From Candidatus Binatia bacterium (GTDB lineage: Bacteria > Desulfobacterota > Binatia > HRBIN30): a DNA stretch of 64,000 bases. Location: contig CALAMI010000008.1 in the NCBI GenBank assembly GCA_937925685.1, positions 1 to 64,000 of the forward strand, given 5' to 3'. Within the stretch, counting starts at the first letter, position 1. Each line of letters opens with the position of its first letter. Positions 24,619-33,418 of the stretch are shown in pieces. The translations under genes and the position numbers were made by a program. The notes under the pieces are model-generated. The model worked only from the letters and a program-made list of their open reading frames with translations. It had not been told where the DNA came from and searched no databases.

Positions 24619-26352
24619 ATGAAGCGACTGTGGCGTTATGTGCGCCGTTATCGGCGCCGCTACGCTTTGGGTGCGGTGGCACTGCTGCTGACCGCGTCGA
24701 TGGCGATGAGTATTCCCTACCTGCTCAAGCGCGCTGTCGATGCTGCCGCCGCTGGGGCCGGCTTGGAAGTTGCCCGGTTGGCACTGTTGGTGGTTGCTGT
24801 CGCCGTCGTGCAGGCGGGTGTGCGCACCTTTTCTCGGGCACTGGTGTTCAATGTGGGCCGGGATGTCGAATATGACTTGCGAAACGATCTGTTCGCCCAT
24901 TTGCTACGCCTACCGCCGGCTTATTATCGGGATCATCCCACAGGTGACATCATGTCACGCTTGGTCAACGACGTCACCGCGGTGCGGATGGTGTTGGGCC
25001 CGGGCATTTTGAACTTAATCAATACGCCTCTCTACTACGCCTACGGACTGGCCATCATGGCCCATTTAAATGCACGCTTAACCCTGCTTGCTCTTGCGCC
25101 TTATCCTATTTTGCTTGTCGGCGTAAAGATCCTGAGCCGCCGATTAATGGAGGGTACCCTGCGGGTTCAGGAGGGGCTGGCTGGGCTGGCCGCGTTGGTC
25201 CAAGAAAACGTGAGCGGTGCCCACGTTGTTCGCGCACATGCTGCGGAGCAAAGAGAGATCCAGCGGTTCGGTAAGGCCAACGAAGCCTTTCAAAGTGCCA
25301 GCGTAGAACTCGCCCGTGTACGAGGCCGGTTGTTTCCCCTGATGCGCCTGGCTGCTGGAACTGGCTCGCTCGTGGTGCTGTGGTACGGAGGCCTCTTGGT
25401 GATTCGCCAGCAACTGACCGTAGGCGATTTAGTGGCGTTTTTGGGGTATCTGAACTTGTTGGCCTGGCCTACGATGGCGTTGGGCTGGATCTTGTCGGTG
25501 TTTCAGCGGGGCCGTGCGGCCATGCAACGGTTGGAACAGGTTCTGAGCCTCGAACCTGCCATTGCCGATCCCCCGGCACCGGTGCGTCCTCAGCAGATCC
25601 GCGGAGACATTGAGTTTCGTAACGTCGTCTTTGCCTATCCCGGGCGGGAAGGCACGCCGGTGCTGAGCGACGTCACGTTCCGCATTCCTGCGGGCTCGTT
25701 GGTTGCAGTCGTGGGAAGGACGGGAGCGGGCAAAAGCACGTTAGCTGCTTTGTTACCACGGCTGTGGGACCCAACCGAAGGCGCAGTGTTTTTCGATGGG
25801 CTCGACTTGCGTGCGTGGTGCCTGAGCACGCTGCGACGCGCCATTTGCGTCGTTCCCCAGGACCCGTTTCTGTTCTCAGCCACACTACGCGAAAACATCG
25901 CCTTCGGTGCTGACGAGGCTCAAGAGGAGGACATTTTGCGGGCCGTTTATTTGTCTGGCCTCGAGGCAGACCTGGAACGGTTGCCTCGAGGATTGGACAC
26001 CTTGGTGGGTGAGCGGGGAGTGTTGCTTTCAGGCGGCCAGAAACAACGCGTTACCTTAGCCAGAGCACTGCTCTTCCCGGCGCCCGTGATGGTCTTGGAC
26101 GACCCGCTCTCCAGCGTCGATGCTGAGACAGAGCGTAAAATTCTTGAGCGTTTGCTCCCTGTTCTCCGCGGAAGGACGACCCTGTTCATTTCGCACCGGA
26201 TTTCCACCGTCTGTCATGCCGACGTTGTCATCGTCCTCGAACGTGGAAGGGTTGCTGAAGTTGGTCGACACGAGGAACTGCTGGCGCGCCCGGGGCTGTA
26301 CGCTGCGCTTTTCCGTCAACAGCAGCTGGAGGAGGAACTGGCCGCGCTATGA
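24619..26352 (+). CDS. ABC exporter half-transporter, subunit with degenerate ATP site
   Basis: A 577-residue type I ABC exporter half: six transmembrane helices (about 1-310), then a nucleotide-binding domain. Walker A is GRTGAGKST, the signature is LLSGGQKQR and the switch His is in FISHRIST. Walker B reads VMVLDDPLSS, so the catalytic Glu is replaced by Asp. In heterodimeric exporters such as TM287/288 and BmrCD, the subunit with this Asp forms the non-hydrolysing site together with an altered signature from its partner. The partner at 26349-28199 indeed has LSLGQ. The two genes overlap by ATGA. The substrate is unknown: lipid, peptide or drug export are all possible. Confidence 0.9.
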   Translation: MKRLWRYVRRYRRRYALGAVALLLTASMAMSIPYLLKRAVDAAAAGAGLEVARLALLVVAVAVVQAGVRTFSRALVFNVGRDVEYDLRNDLFAHLLRLPPAYYRDHPTGDIMSRLVNDVTAVRMVLGPGILNLINTPLYYAYGLAIMAHLNARLTLLALAPYPILLVGVKILSRRLMEGTLRVQEGLAGLAALVQENVSGAHVVRAHAAEQREIQRFGKANEAFQSASVELARVRGRLFPLMRLAAGTGSLVVLWYGGLLVIRQQLTVGDLVAFLGYLNLLAWPTMALGWILSVFQRGRAAMQRLEQVLSLEPAIADPPAPVRPQQIRGDIEFRNVVFAYPGREGTPVLSDVTFRIPAGSLVAVVGRTGAGKSTLAALLPRLWDPTEGAVFFDGLDLRAWCLSTLRRAICVVPQDPFLFSATLRENIAFGADEAQEEDILRAVYLSGLEADLERLPRGLDTLVGERGVLLSGGQKQRVTLARALLFPAPVMVLDDPLSSVDAETERKILERLLPVLRGRTTLFISHRISTVCHADVVIVLERGRVAEVGRHEELLARPGLYAALFRQQQLEEELAAL

Positions 26353-28199
26353 GACCTGCCCAGTGGCTGGCGTGGTGGCGAAAGCAGAAGGAGTTGCCGG
26401 GCGGCAGCGAGGAGTCGACGTATGACGTACGCTTGCTCGCTCACTTGTGGAGCTTCATCCGTCCGCATCGACGCTGGTTCATCGCTGCTATGCTTACGTT
26501 GCCGGTGGCAACCGCGTTTTCGTTGTTGCAACCTTACCTCCTCAAGCTGACCATCGACCGTTACGTGGTCACCGGCGTTGAGGCGGGGCTGTTCGGCATG
26601 GGGGTCGCGTATCTGGGGACGCTCCTGGGGGAGGCGGCGTTTCTCTACCTCGAATATTACTGCACCATGGTGATGGCGCAAAAGAGCCTCGGTGACTTAC
26701 GCCTACGCCTCTTCGAGCACTTGCAACGTCTCGATATCCGCTACTTCGAGCGGAACCCTGTGGGCCGGTTGGTCACGAGACTGACCACGGATATTGATGT
26801 GATCAACGAGATGTTTTCGGCAGGGGTGATGACCTTGCTGACAGACTTTCTGACTCTGCTCGGAATCGTCGCTATTCTTCTTTGGATCGATTGGCGGCTA
26901 GCCCTTGTCAGTTTGGCGACCGTGCCCGTGTTGGTTGTCATCGTGGATTTTTTTCGCATCCGCGCTAGGAGAAGTTATCGACTGATTCGCGAGCGTGTGG
27001 CGCGCTTGAACGCGTATTTGCAGGAGGCCGTGACCGGAATGGCGGTAGTGCAGGTGTTTGCACGAGAGGGCCGCGTCTGGCACGACTTTGATGATCGCAA
27101 CCGTGCGCACCGGGATGCGAATCGTTGGGCAAACATTTACGAAGCGGCACTGTTCTCTTTGATCGAGGCGGTGGCAAGCATCTCGTTCGCTGCCATTGTC
27201 TGGTATGGGGGGGGCGAGGTCATCCAGGGGGCGCTGGCGTTCGGAACGCTGGTGGCCTTCATTGAATACGTTCAGCGCTTTTTTGCCCCGATTCGCGATT
27301 TTTCGTCCAAATATGCGGTGATGCAATCGGCAATGTCGGCCGCCGAGCGGGTCTTCGAGTTGCTGGAAACGCCGAGTGCACAGCCGCTACCGACCCGCTT
27401 TGTCGTGCCACCTGTGCGCCGCGGGATGGTGAAGTTCGAAAACGTCTGGTTCGCATACCGCGACGATCAGTGGGTTTTGCGGAACGTGTCCTTTGACGTG
27501 CAACCCGGGGAGCGGGTAGCCATCGTTGGAGCCACGGGCTCGGGCAAAACCACGGTCGTCAAGCTGCTGCAGCGCTTCTACGACCCCAGCCGGGGAGCGG
27601 TCCTGGTCGAAGGGGTGGATGTGCGTGCTTGGAGTCTGCACGCGCTGCGAAAGCATGTCGGTGTGGTCAGTCAGGATGTGTTTTTGTTTTCAGGCACCGT
27701 GGCCGAAAATATCGCGTTAGGGCAGCCGCAACTGAACCGAGAGGAACTCGAGCGCGTGAGTCGCGCCGTTCACGCGGATACTTTTATTCGAACGCTACCA
27801 AGGGGATTTGACGAATGGGTAGGCGAACGCGGCGCGAACCTCTCTCTCGGACAACGCCAACTCCTAGCCTATGCCCGCGCGCTCGCGCAGAACCCAGGAA
27901 TTTTAGTGTTGGACGAGGCCACCTCAGCCATCGATCCGCAAACGGAAGCTCTTGTAGAGGATGCTGTGGAAACGCTCGTGCGTGGGCGTACCGTCGTTGT
28001 GATTGCTCATCGTTTGGCAACCGTAGAACGAGCCGACCGAATTCTTGTGCTCCATCGGGGTCAGATCCGCGAGCAGGGCACACATCGTGAGTTACTGCGC
28101 CGTGGTGGCCTCTACGCCCGTCTTTACCACTTACAGCGAACCGCAGCCGCGCTCGATGCGGCGGCGACTGGCGCCGACGTGAGCGCTCCGGTGGGGTGA
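26349..28199 (+). CDS. ABC exporter half-transporter, catalytically competent partner
   Basis: A 616-residue type I ABC exporter half with a ~30-residue cytoplasmic N-terminal extension, six membrane helices, and an ATPase domain: Walker A GATGSGKTT, Walker B ILVLDEATSAID with the catalytic Glu, and H-loop VIAHRLATV. The signature motif is NLSLGQRQLL rather than LSGGQ, which would pair with the degenerate Walker B of the upstream subunit. The motifs therefore predict an asymmetric heterodimer with one active site. The C-terminal ~25 residues are Ala-rich. The stop codon directly abuts the stop of the convergent permease gene. Confidence 0.92.
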   Translation: MRPAQWLAWWRKQKELPGGSEESTYDVRLLAHLWSFIRPHRRWFIAAMLTLPVATAFSLLQPYLLKLTIDRYVVTGVEAGLFGMGVAYLGTLLGEAAFLYLEYYCTMVMAQKSLGDLRLRLFEHLQRLDIRYFERNPVGRLVTRLTTDIDVINEMFSAGVMTLLTDFLTLLGIVAILLWIDWRLALVSLATVPVLVVIVDFFRIRARRSYRLIRERVARLNAYLQEAVTGMAVVQVFAREGRVWHDFDDRNRAHRDANRWANIYEAALFSLIEAVASISFAAIVWYGGGEVIQGALAFGTLVAFIEYVQRFFAPIRDFSSKYAVMQSAMSAAERVFELLETPSAQPLPTRFVVPPVRRGMVKFENVWFAYRDDQWVLRNVSFDVQPGERVAIVGATGSGKTTVVKLLQRFYDPSRGAVLVEGVDVRAWSLHALRKHVGVVSQDVFLFSGTVAENIALGQPQLNREELERVSRAVHADTFIRTLPRGFDEWVGERGANLSLGQRQLLAYARALAQNPGILVLDEATSAIDPQTEALVEDAVETLVRGRTVVVIAHRLATVERADRILVLHRGQIREQGTHRELLRRGGLYARLYHLQRTAAALDAAATGADVSAPVG

Positions 28200-29945
28200 C
28201 TACGGTTCGACAGCCGCACGGGGTTTCGTGCCCAACTCGTCAATGGCCCGAAGCCCCCGGCGGACGGCTTCAGCTACGGCAACGGCAATCACGAGCGCAG
28301 AGGCGCTGAACGAGCCGACGACACCGATCCACGTGCTGCGATCGAGCGGAGTGTTCTGCAGGTAACGGAAAAAAAGCACGTACGTGGGCCAAGCCTGTAA
28401 GATGACCACGCTGCCGACGACACTCATGCAAAGAATCATCGAGATCAAGGCACCCACGCTCGTGGCGATCTTGCTCGCTTGATCGGCCTCGAAACGGGGA
28501 TAGCGTGTGCCTGCTGCGAGGCTGATCGCCACGATCGCGCACGTGAGCCCAGCCATCGTTAGCGGTGCCAACCAGCGCATGAACGGTAACACGCGCAAGT
28601 AGTGGTTCGTGAGAACGATCAATACTTCCCCGAGAACGAACAGCGGTACCAAGGCTACCCAGAACTTACTCCACCACAGTTGTCGGAGATCGATCGGTGC
28701 TGTCTGGGCAATCCACAGGGCTCGCCCCTCCAAACTGATCGCGGGGAAGACAAACCGCTGAGCCACTGAGGCGACAACGAAGCCGGCAAGGAGCAAATTT
28801 AGGAAGGAAACGACGTTGCGGAAGTAAAAGGTCACCAGCGGCATGCTGCCAAGGGGAAGCACGCGGAAGTTGTACACGTACACCACAACCAGTGCGGCCA
28901 GTAAGATGAGTTGCGACCATTGGCTAGCATCCCGAAAGAACGAGCGAGTATCCTTTTGCACCCACAGGCCGAGAACTCTCGGCAGTGGTGCCGTGAGGAC
29001 TCTCAGGAGCCACTGTGCCAGACGCTGCTGCGTCAGTTTTGCCCTTTGGCCTTCCTGGGACTTGCTGTAGCCGCTGTTGAAAAGGGCGGCAGTGACGTAT
29101 GCCGCTACCCACCAACTGACGATCGCTCCGCTGACCAGAAGTACGAGCCACCAGGGTAGGCTGGCCACTTCGCCCACGGCAAGTCCGTGGACGACTTCCG
29201 CCGCCCAAGTGCTCGGGAGCCACATTGCTGCCGGTGTGCGCATGGCAACGAGAAATTGAGCGAAGTCGGCAAATTGTTCTGGCCGTACCAGTCGCTCAGG
29301 CTCCAAGAATCGCAGCAGCATGTATAACAGGGCACCTACGATGATCGCGGCAAGCACCAGAAGGTCTCGCGCTTGGCGGGCCGGAAATACGTTCACCACA
29401 ATGGCGGTCACGACAACGCCGAGCGCCGCCGGAACGACCGCAAAGGGGACGAGCACCAACGGCGCCAACACATAAAAAGTCGCTGTCGCTTGGTGCGCCA
29501 AGCCATAAGCCACAAGGGCGGGGAACGCAAAGAGGACGACCATCCAAGACGACTCGACAACGGTTTCTAAAAATCGCGCATGAAACAATGTGCGAAACGG
29601 AACCGGGGCAGCAACTACGCGCTCCAGTTCCGCGGAAAGAAAAAATGTCGAGAGCGCTACGACGATGTTCGAGAACAACAGGACGGACAGGAAAGTCAAG
29701 AGGATCATCGCCAGAACCTTGTAAGTCAGAACTGGCCCGAACTCTGGGATGCTCAAGAAATGAATCAACACCCGGTAGAAGAACACGAAGACTCCGGTAG
29801 CGAACCCGATGGCGAGACCCAGCAGCAAAAGCCGCTGCCATCGGGTCGCCACGGAAGCTCGTTGGTAGCGGTTGCGGGCCGACTGTAGCCGAGGTTGGAG
29901 GAGGTGGTAGACGCTGACTAGCGAGGAAGGAGCCGCGTTGGTCAT
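28200..29945 (-). CDS. ABC-2 type transport permease (large membrane protein)
   Basis: A 581-residue integral membrane protein with roughly 12 hydrophobic helices and few sequence-specific motifs. The segment around VALSTFFLSAELERVVAAPV matches large bacterial ABC-2-like permeases, where a cytosolic coupling region follows a helix hairpin. ATG 29945 overlaps the stop of the upstream ATPase gene (ATGA), so it is translated with it and is almost certainly its membrane partner. A longer frame reaching 30332 lies inside the ATPase gene in another frame and is rejected. Such pairs export lipids, antibiotics or polysaccharide precursors; the sequence does not reveal the cargo. Confidence 0.82.
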   Translation of the reverse strand: MTNAAPSSLVSVYHLLQPRLQSARNRYQRASVATRWQRLLLLGLAIGFATGVFVFFYRVLIHFLSIPEFGPVLTYKVLAMILLTFLSVLLFSNIVVALSTFFLSAELERVVAAPVPFRTLFHARFLETVVESSWMVVLFAFPALVAYGLAHQATATFYVLAPLVLVPFAVVPAALGVVVTAIVVNVFPARQARDLLVLAAIIVGALLYMLLRFLEPERLVRPEQFADFAQFLVAMRTPAAMWLPSTWAAEVVHGLAVGEVASLPWWLVLLVSGAIVSWWVAAYVTAALFNSGYSKSQEGQRAKLTQQRLAQWLLRVLTAPLPRVLGLWVQKDTRSFFRDASQWSQLILLAALVVVYVYNFRVLPLGSMPLVTFYFRNVVSFLNLLLAGFVVASVAQRFVFPAISLEGRALWIAQTAPIDLRQLWWSKFWVALVPLFVLGEVLIVLTNHYLRVLPFMRWLAPLTMAGLTCAIVAISLAAGTRYPRFEADQASKIATSVGALISMILCMSVVGSVVILQAWPTYVLFFRYLQNTPLDRSTWIGVVGSFSASALVIAVAVAEAVRRGLRAIDELGTKPRAAVEP

Positions 29946-30703
29946 GCCCGCGCTCGGATCGGGTAATCGGCCAAGGTTTCCACCGCAGTGAAGCGCAAGA
30001 AGATCGTTTCCAGGTCGCTGCCGGCCGGAGTCCCGGCGAGACGATGAAGCTCCGCTAACGTTCCCACGGCGATTAGGCGACCTTGGTCGATGATCGCGAT
30101 ACGATCGGCGATTTCCTCGGCGACATCTAAGCTGTGCGTGGAAAGAAACACGGTCGCACCGGCAGCAGCAAATTGCCGCACAAGCTGCTTCAAGAGGTGT
30201 GCCCCTCGTGGATCGAGTCCCACCATGGGCTCGTCGAGAATCAGGATGCTCGGCTGGTGAATCAGTGCCGCCGCAAGGGCAAGCCGTTGCTTCATGCCGT
30301 GGGAATAACTTTCCGTAAGTTCGTCCGCCCAATCGGCGAGATCGAACTGCTGCAGGAGTTTCTGTCGTCGAGAGGGAATCTGCGTCGGGTTCACCCCGTA
30401 CAGCCCGGCGACAAAATCGAGGAACTCCGCCCCGGTAAGCTTATCGTAAAGGAAGGGACGATCTGGAACAAAACCGCACAACCGCTTGGCCGCCTCCGGC
30501 TCCTGCCCAAGGTCATGCCCGCCCAGCCGCACCCGGCCGGCAGTGGGTCTAAGCAAGCCCATCATCATTTTGATGGTGGTTGTCTTACCCGCGCCGTTAG
30601 GGCCCAAGCAGGCAAAAACCTCGCCGGGGTTCACCACCAGGCTTAGGTTGTCTACTGCGGTGACTTGTCGGAACCGTTTGGTCAGCTCGATCAGCTCGAT
30701 CAT
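29942..30703 (-). CDS. ABC transporter ATP-binding protein
   Basis: A 253-residue stand-alone ATPase: Walker A LGPNGAGKTTT, a signature-like SYSHGMKQRL, Walker B ILILDEPMVGLDP, and H-loop STHSLDV. The protein resembles ATPases of ABC-2 exporters (CcmA/NatA type), and the next gene is the matching permease. ATG 30703 begins at the MIELIELTKRF homology; upstream residues in the longer frame are Cys-rich and implausible. No clear Shine-Dalgarno is visible at this start. The pair is divergent from the secreted-protein gene at 30897. Confidence 0.9.
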   Translation of the reverse strand: MIELIELTKRFRQVTAVDNLSLVVNPGEVFACLGPNGAGKTTTIKMMMGLLRPTAGRVRLGGHDLGQEPEAAKRLCGFVPDRPFLYDKLTGAEFLDFVAGLYGVNPTQIPSRRQKLLQQFDLADWADELTESYSHGMKQRLALAAALIHQPSILILDEPMVGLDPRGAHLLKQLVRQFAAAGATVFLSTHSLDVAEEIADRIAIIDQGRLIAVGTLAELHRLAGTPAGSDLETIFLRFTAVETLADYPIRARA

Positions 30704-30816
30704 ACAGCACGATGGTGCGCAAGAGTTCTTCTGCAGGCAAGGGCATTCTTCCGTGCCAACGCTTGGCGAGGGCGGAGCATGTGCAGAGGCAAGGGCCCAA
30801 GCATACAAGGTGTAGC

Positions 30817-30846
30817 TTGACACTGAGGATCAAAACGGGCTAGCGA
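30817..30846 (+). promoter_or_regulatory. Possible promoter of the Cys-rich secreted protein gene
   Basis: TTGACA at 30817-30822, with TAGCGA 18 bases downstream (30841-30846), about 50 bases before ATG 30897. The -35 is perfect but the -10 is weak. Confidence 0.35.
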
Positions 30847-30896
30847 AGGAGCTTTGGCTGCGCCCACGGTGCAGTAGTTTGACTCAAGGAGGAGGC

Positions 30897-32207
30897 ATGG
30901 ACCGAGGACATTGGTGGGTGACGATCGTGGCGGTACTCTGGATGCTGGGAAGTACATCGAGCGCGGTGGGCCAGGTCTGCGGGGATGGCGTTGTGGAGCC
31001 ACCAGAGGAGTGTGACGACGGTGGCTACTGTGTCGGGAGCGACAACGCGGGCGCGGAATGCCGGAGCGATACCGATTGCCCGAGCGGCGCCTGTCGCGCA
31101 GTCGGTGGGGATGGTTGTGCAGCAAACTGTACGACCGAGAAGCAGGTTCTCTTCGATTTGGTGCCGGGAGAGGTTTTAGGCGGTGGTTTAGGCTCATCTC
31201 TGCGACAAGGGACAAGCGGCATTGTTGCCGAGGCCGCGGCGGTTCAAGGCCTTGGCGTGGCGATCCCCATGCAGGGAACGCTCAGGTTGGCGGTGGGGAG
31301 GTCTCGCGACGGGATCATCCCGGTGGTGGTGAAGGAAAATGCGGTGGAGGTGCCACCAATCGAGGTGTCATTGCTCGGTTTCAGCGGCTGCGGTTGTGTC
31401 AAAGGGGCCGCTGCGAAGACCTGCGGTGGTACCTTTTTCGAGCCGGATGGGGCGCTCTCTTTAGATTGCACCCAGGATGCGAACGTGTGCAGAGGAAAGA
31501 AGCCGTGCACCTACTTGCACGGACCGGGCAACACCCTTTCCGGTGTGATTGGCTGTAGTGGCCTCGACGGCACGGACCTCGAGTTCGTGATCGACGCTGG
31601 AGGCGACACCGGGCAGGCGTTACCTCCGCAAGTGAGCGTTACTGGACAGGGAGGGCCGGGGGCAGCACAACTTCTGGCCACAATTGGTCTTGACCTCCGT
31701 CTCAATGGTGGGTGCACGGGTACCGGGCCCGCTTACGGGCCGGATGGAATGTTTTGCACTGCGGATGATCGGCCTGACCTCAGTATCGCGGCGACGAACC
31801 CGGCAGTGACCGGTTTAGCTAGAGCGCGTGTGGTGAACCTGCCGGACGGAAGCGAGTTTGGTCCAATCAGTGGGAATGGAGCACCGTTTTCGTGCGACAA
31901 GCTGGCGACCGCCAACGCCGGCGGAGCTCACCTGGTGTCTGCCTTTGCGATACCCAACCTCGAGCCCCTGGGTGCAGTGGGTGTCACCATCCATCTCGTG
32001 GCGCAGGATACCGGTGGTGGCCTTACTTGCACCGGTGATTGCGGGGGGGATGGTGAGGTTACGGTGGACGAGATTGTGCGTATGGTCAACATCGCCTTGG
32101 GGGCGGCAGCCGTAGACCAGTGCGCGGCGGGCGATGCCAACGGCGATGGCGAGATTACCATCGATGAAATCGTTGCTGCCGTCAACAAAGCCTTGGCCGG
32201 ATGTTGA
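30897..32207 (+). CDS. Secreted Cys-rich protein with C-terminal EF-hand pair
   Basis: A 436-residue exported protein. ATG 30897 has AAGGAGGAGG upstream; the signal peptide covers about 1-25. Next comes a DUF4215-like opening, CGDGVVEPPEECDDG (28-42), and one short Cys-rich module ending CPSGACRAV, then GGDGCAANC. A central beta-rich domain (about 70-370) carries GTSGIVAEAA, CGCVKG...KTCGGT, HGPGNTLSGVIGC and GPDGMFCTADD. The last 59 residues (378-436) are a cysteine-flanked twin calcium loop, DCGGDGEVTVDEI and DANGDGEITIDEI, as at the end of the gene at 1-399. The gene at 33419-35308 is a paralogue over the first ~370 residues but lacks this tail. Ca2+ binding is predicted; the ligand and anchoring partner are unknown. 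Confidence 0.87.
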   Translation: MDRGHWWVTIVAVLWMLGSTSSAVGQVCGDGVVEPPEECDDGGYCVGSDNAGAECRSDTDCPSGACRAVGGDGCAANCTTEKQVLFDLVPGEVLGGGLGSSLRQGTSGIVAEAAAVQGLGVAIPMQGTLRLAVGRSRDGIIPVVVKENAVEVPPIEVSLLGFSGCGCVKGAAAKTCGGTFFEPDGALSLDCTQDANVCRGKKPCTYLHGPGNTLSGVIGCSGLDGTDLEFVIDAGGDTGQALPPQVSVTGQGGPGAAQLLATIGLDLRLNGGCTGTGPAYGPDGMFCTADDRPDLSIAATNPAVTGLARARVVNLPDGSEFGPISGNGAPFSCDKLATANAGGAHLVSAFAIPNLEPLGAVGVTIHLVAQDTGGGLTCTGDCGGDGEVTVDEIVRMVNIALGAAAVDQCAAGDANGDGEITIDEIVAAVNKALAGC

Positions 32208-32286
32208 GCACTGAGGCGTCGAAGCAGCAGTTGCCGCGCCGCGGTAAGCTCGCTACAAGGGCCGCCGTTGTGCGGCAACTTTCTGC

Positions 32287-32360
32287 GGCGGCGTAGCTCA
32301 GCTGGTCAGAGCGAGGGTCTCATAATCCCTAGGTCACTGGTTCGACTCCAGTCGCCGCCA
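32287..32360 (+). tRNA. tRNA with CAT anticodon (elongator Met or Ile2)
   Basis: A 74-base cloverleaf. The acceptor arms GGCGGCG/CGCCGCC pair fully, with discriminator A at 32360. The D arm is GCTC/GAGC, the anticodon loop CTCATAA with CAT at 32321-32323, and the T arm ACTGG-TTCGACT-CCAGT. The anticodon stem AGGGT/TCCCT has a T-T mismatch at 31:39. The paired first base excludes initiator tRNA. Choice between elongator Met and lysidine-modified Ile2 is uncertain; the T arm and variable region resemble Ile2 somewhat. CCA is not encoded. Confidence 0.93.
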
Positions 32361-33418
32361 TTTGACCCCCCGTGGCTGCGCTAGAAGCTGATCGGCCGGA
32401 GGCTCAACGATCGCGAGTAAAAAAGTCGCCAACGGGAAAACTGTCCAGTCTCCACCAGAGGCCATGAGAGGTTGCGCCGGCTCTGCGTACCGCCCCGCCC
32501 GGTCGCGAATGGCAATCGTTTGCAACTCGCAGATACCTTTGGCGATTGGGACACGGGCTTGCTGTCGCTCGTGGCCCGGGTTTTAACGGCAAACTTCATC
32601 ACGAGGAAACCAATTACGCGTTATGGTTTCCTGGAGATCGGGTAGGGTGTTCGATGTTGCCTGCCGCTAGGCCTGAGACCGCGTATTTAAAAAGGTCCGG
32701 CGCCGAACAGCTCTGCAGCACCCTTCTGCATGTGCCCTCCAGGGGCGGCCGAGACACGCTTGGGGATCTGTCGACCCCGACCCAGATACCGATGCTTTCG
32801 GTCAGCGTGACTGCGGGGGGAGGTGCGGTCCCCGGTACCGTTGCTGAGAAGATAACTTCGAGGCTAACCGGGGGGCGCCACGAGTCGGCCTTTTGAGAAG
32901 GCAGGCATGGCAACCAACTCCACCAAGCGCGCGACCAGGCCGAGCTGAGTAGCGACAGTTGACTGCCATGCAGCTGGACTTCCATCATCGCTGTTGCCGT
33001 TTTGCCCTGGTCGATGGCTTTTGGCTCTACCCCTCTGCTGCACGCGCTTCGGCGTCTAAACGTAGGCGAGGTGGGGCTTCGCGTGCGACCGTGGGCAACC
33101 GATCTGGAGTGCAGTTATGCATTGCAGTGGCCACGCTGACGCACTTCTCTCGAAGATTGGGGCCGGGTGAACCAGTTGCTCGCGCGAACACTCGGTCCTA
33201 GGCCACCCCGGGGGTTCCACGCTGGCGACCTTCTTGGTGGAGCGCCATGTGAGCCCGGAGTGAGTCAGACTCGCGCCTGAAATCTCTAGGGCATGACCGC
33301 TCGACTCGCTGCGTCCGGGGTTTGGCTGATCAACTGCGGGTTAATAATCACCGGAAGGGATGGAAGCGACTTTCATGATTGCCAGGTGCACGAGGGGGTT
33401 GTAGAAGGTGATCGAAGC
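32361..33418 (+). other. Long intergenic region downstream of the tRNA
   Basis: About 1.06 kb without a credible gene. Short frames at 32546-32896 and 32959-33201 have atypical composition, no ribosome-binding site and no recognisable domain. No duplicate of the tRNA 3' end was noticed that would mark an integrated element. The frame running into the next gene from 33293 may be part of its leader. Confidence 0.45.

Noticed and set aside
32334..32525. 63-codon minus-strand frame overlapping the tRNA
   Set aside because: Its C-terminus is read from the antisense of the tRNA 3' half, a common false gene.
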